Source: Caldisericota bacterium (GTDB lineage: Bacteria > CG03 > B21-G15). Taken from it: a stretch of 8,808 bases of DNA. Shown piece by piece: positions 7,537 to 8,808 of this stretch. How positions within the stretch are numbered: position 1 is the first letter of the stretch; every line of letters starts with the position of its first letter. The stretch is from positions 1 to 8,808 of the forward strand of contig QMOP01000045.1 in NCBI GenBank assembly GCA_003650255.1, in the 5' to 3' direction. Both the position numbers and the translations under genes were made by a program. The notes under the pieces were generated by a model. It did no database searches. It was not told the origin of the DNA and worked only from the letters and a program-made list of their open reading frames with translations.

Positions 7537-7540
7537 GAGG
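7535..7540 (+). promoter_or_regulatory. Ribosome binding site fused to the Kelch gene stop codon
   Basis: AGGAGG lies 4 bases before the ATG at 7545. Its first two bases, with the preceding T, form the TAG stop of the Kelch gene. The same TAGGAGGTTT string occurs at 3486-3495. Confidence 0.75.
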
Positions 7541-7544
7541 TTTT

Positions 7545-7910
7545 ATGAAAAAAATTTTAATTGCTGAGGATGAAAAGGATATTGTTGATGTTTTGAAGAT
7601 GGGACTTGAACTTGAAGGGTATGAGGTTATTGTTGCTTATGATGGGGAGGAGACATTGAGAAAATTGAAAGAGGAAAAACCTGATTTGCTTTTGCTTGAC
7701 ATTATGATGCCTAAAGTTGATGGCTATTCAATTTCAGTTAAAATGAAGGAGGATGAGGAGTTAAAGAATATTCCGATTATTGTCATAACGGGAAAAGGAG
7801 AGATGAAGAAGGTTTTTGAAGAGACAAAAAACATTGATGGTTATCTTGAAAAACCATTTCCAATGGAAGTTTTAATAAAGGAGGTTAAAAGGGTCCTTGG
7901 AGAAAAATAA
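7545..7910 (+). CDS. Second stand-alone response regulator receiver (REC) protein
   Basis: A 121-residue single-domain receiver. Active-site residues are E8/D9, phospho-acceptor D52 in LLLDIMMPKVDGY, T82 in VITGKG and K103 in LEKPF. It differs from the receiver at 3120-3488: the MMPKVDGY and IPIIVITG motifs are typical of CheY/PleD-like receivers, and Gly follows the switch Thr instead of Ala. The two are therefore not a recent duplication. No output domain is present. It lies between the surface protein gene (8-base gap) and the outer-membrane protein gene (1-base gap), so it is probably co-transcribed with both. This suggests a signalling role linked to them, but the partner kinase is not evident; the two kinases upstream are candidates. 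Confidence 0.94.
   Translation: MKKILIAEDEKDIVDVLKMGLELEGYEVIVAYDGEETLRKLKEEKPDLLLLDIMMPKVDGYSISVKMKEDEELKNIPIIVITGKGEMKKVFEETKNIDGYLEKPFPMEVLIKEVKRVLGEK
7899..7902 (+). promoter_or_regulatory. Ribosome binding site for the outer-membrane protein gene
   Basis: GGAG lies 9 bases before the ATG at 7912, inside the last codons of the upstream REC gene. It is of modest strength but supports that start. Confidence 0.5.
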
Positions 7911-7911
7911 T

Positions 7912-8808
7912 ATGATAATTTTTTTATTTTGTCTCTTTTTGTTGAGATTGAATTCATCCGGAATACCTGGTGGTATTTATTCAACCTTCTCTTTTTCAGC
8001 AAGAGCACTTTCTCTCGGTCAGGCATATACAGGAATTGCTGAAGGAGGAGGTGGGTTTTATTTCAATCCAGCATCAGTTAGGATTAATTCAAAAAGAGAA
8101 ATTGAAGTTTTCTGGATTCAGGGATTCCTTGGAAATGCAGGAAGTGTATCACTTGTAAATCCTACAAATGGGTGGGCATTTGATTTGAATTTCATTCAAT
8201 CACCTGAAGGAACAGAGACAGATTTTATAGGTAATGTGATTGGAACTTTTAGAGAAAAAAAGTTTCAATTTGGTTTTGGAAGAAGTTATAATTTAAAAAA
8301 GGATAAATATGCTGGTTGGAGATTTAAACTTTTGAGAGATTCAATTCTTGATGAATCATCATTTTCTTTTGGTCTTGACTTTGGTTTTTTCTGGGATGTA
8401 TTCTCAAGAAAAAATATTGATGAGGTGAGAGTTTATGATCCACTTACAATTGGAGTAAGGATTCAGAATTTGATACCTCCTTCATTAAAACTTGGTGAAG
8501 AAAAAGAGGTTTTTAAGACAAATTTAAGGTTTGGAGAGGCTTTGAGATTTAAAAATGGAAAAATAATTTTAACATTTGATCAGTCAATTGATGGGATGAA
8601 GTATTTTTACTGGTATGCTGGATGTGAATTCAATATTTTGAAAAGTATCTCATTTAGAATCGGAAAAAATTTTAAAGAGACGAGTTTCGGTTTTTCAATA
8701 AACGCAGATTCTTTTGTTATTGAATATTCAAGAATTCTTCATGAGATTTCAACAAATGATATTTTTTCAATAAGAATAAATCTTGGCTGGACCGGAAGCA
8801 TCTTAGAG
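7912..8808 (+). CDS. PorV/PorQ-like outer-membrane beta-barrel protein, 3' partial
   Basis: The frame is open from ATG 7912 to the window end, giving 299 residues without a stop. Residues 1-17 (MIIFLFCLFLLRLNSSG) look like a short signal peptide with little positive charge. The mature N-terminus has a recognisable signature at 30-55, ARALSLGQAYTGIAEGG followed by FYFNPAS. This is typical of the PorV/PorQ (UPF0164-like) group and related FadL-like barrels. The rest alternates polar and hydrophobic residues with frequent Gly and aromatics (FQFGFGRSY, FSFGLDFGFFW, SFRIGKNF, FGFSINAD), as in beta strands of a barrel. Known PorV acts in type IX secretion as a shuttle that receives proteins with a C-terminal sorting domain, and the Kelch gene two positions upstream carries such a candidate domain. 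A lipid transporter or plain structural barrel is also possible. Family assignment is from motif recognition only. Confidence 0.82.
   Translation, partial: MIIFLFCLFLLRLNSSGIPGGIYSTFSFSARALSLGQAYTGIAEGGGGFYFNPASVRINSKREIEVFWIQGFLGNAGSVSLVNPTNGWAFDLNFIQSPEGTETDFIGNVIGTFREKKFQFGFGRSYNLKKDKYAGWRFKLLRDSILDESSFSFGLDFGFFWDVFSRKNIDEVRVYDPLTIGVRIQNLIPPSLKLGEEKEVFKTNLRFGEALRFKNGKIILTFDQSIDGMKYFYWYAGCEFNILKSISFRIGKNFKETSFGFSINADSFVIEYSRILHEISTNDIFSIRINLGWTGSILE

Noticed and set aside
7970..8158. Short + strand ORF near the end
   Set aside because: It is an out-of-frame shadow of the PorV-like gene, whose frame is open from 7912 to the window end with a family motif.

Overview
The window is AT-rich (by eye roughly one third G+C) and almost entirely coding on the + strand. 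Six genes are packed with overlaps or gaps of 1 to 8 bases, plus one longer junction of 28 to 58 bases. Protein composition is rich in Lys, Glu and Ile, and the coding strand is purine-rich. Together with outer-membrane and surface-protein types, this suggests a Gram-negative, possibly thermophilic or anaerobic bacterium, perhaps from a poorly cultured phylum. That placement is inference: there is no rRNA or other marker gene here. No tRNA, rRNA, CRISPR, insertion sequence or convincing terminator was seen.

Layout: (1) 1-1560, the C-terminal part of a membrane-anchored two-PAS histidine kinase, cut by the window start. (2) 1538-3118, a soluble REC-GAF-histidine kinase overlapping gene 1 by 23 bases. 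(3) 3120-3488, a stand-alone REC protein. (4) 3517-7536, a very large exported protein with a six-repeat Kelch propeller, a chain of fibronectin/Ig-like modules and a FlgD/type IX-like C-terminal domain. (5) 7545-7910, a second stand-alone REC protein. (6) 7912-8808, a PorV/PorQ-like outer-membrane barrel protein, cut by the window end.

The tight spacing suggests one operon that joins a multi-step phosphorelay to a surface protein and a candidate outer-membrane partner. None of the three REC domains has a DNA-binding output, so signalling probably ends in protein-protein contact or in another locus. The C-terminal domain of gene 4 next to a PorV-like gene suggests a type IX-like export pair, but no core secretion gene is visible.

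The oddest spots are a pure (GAA)12 tract inside the first PAS domain of gene 1, and the start region of gene 4. There a strong ribosome binding site serves an ATG that hits a stop after two codons, and a perfect 26-bp palindrome covers the next in-frame ATG.
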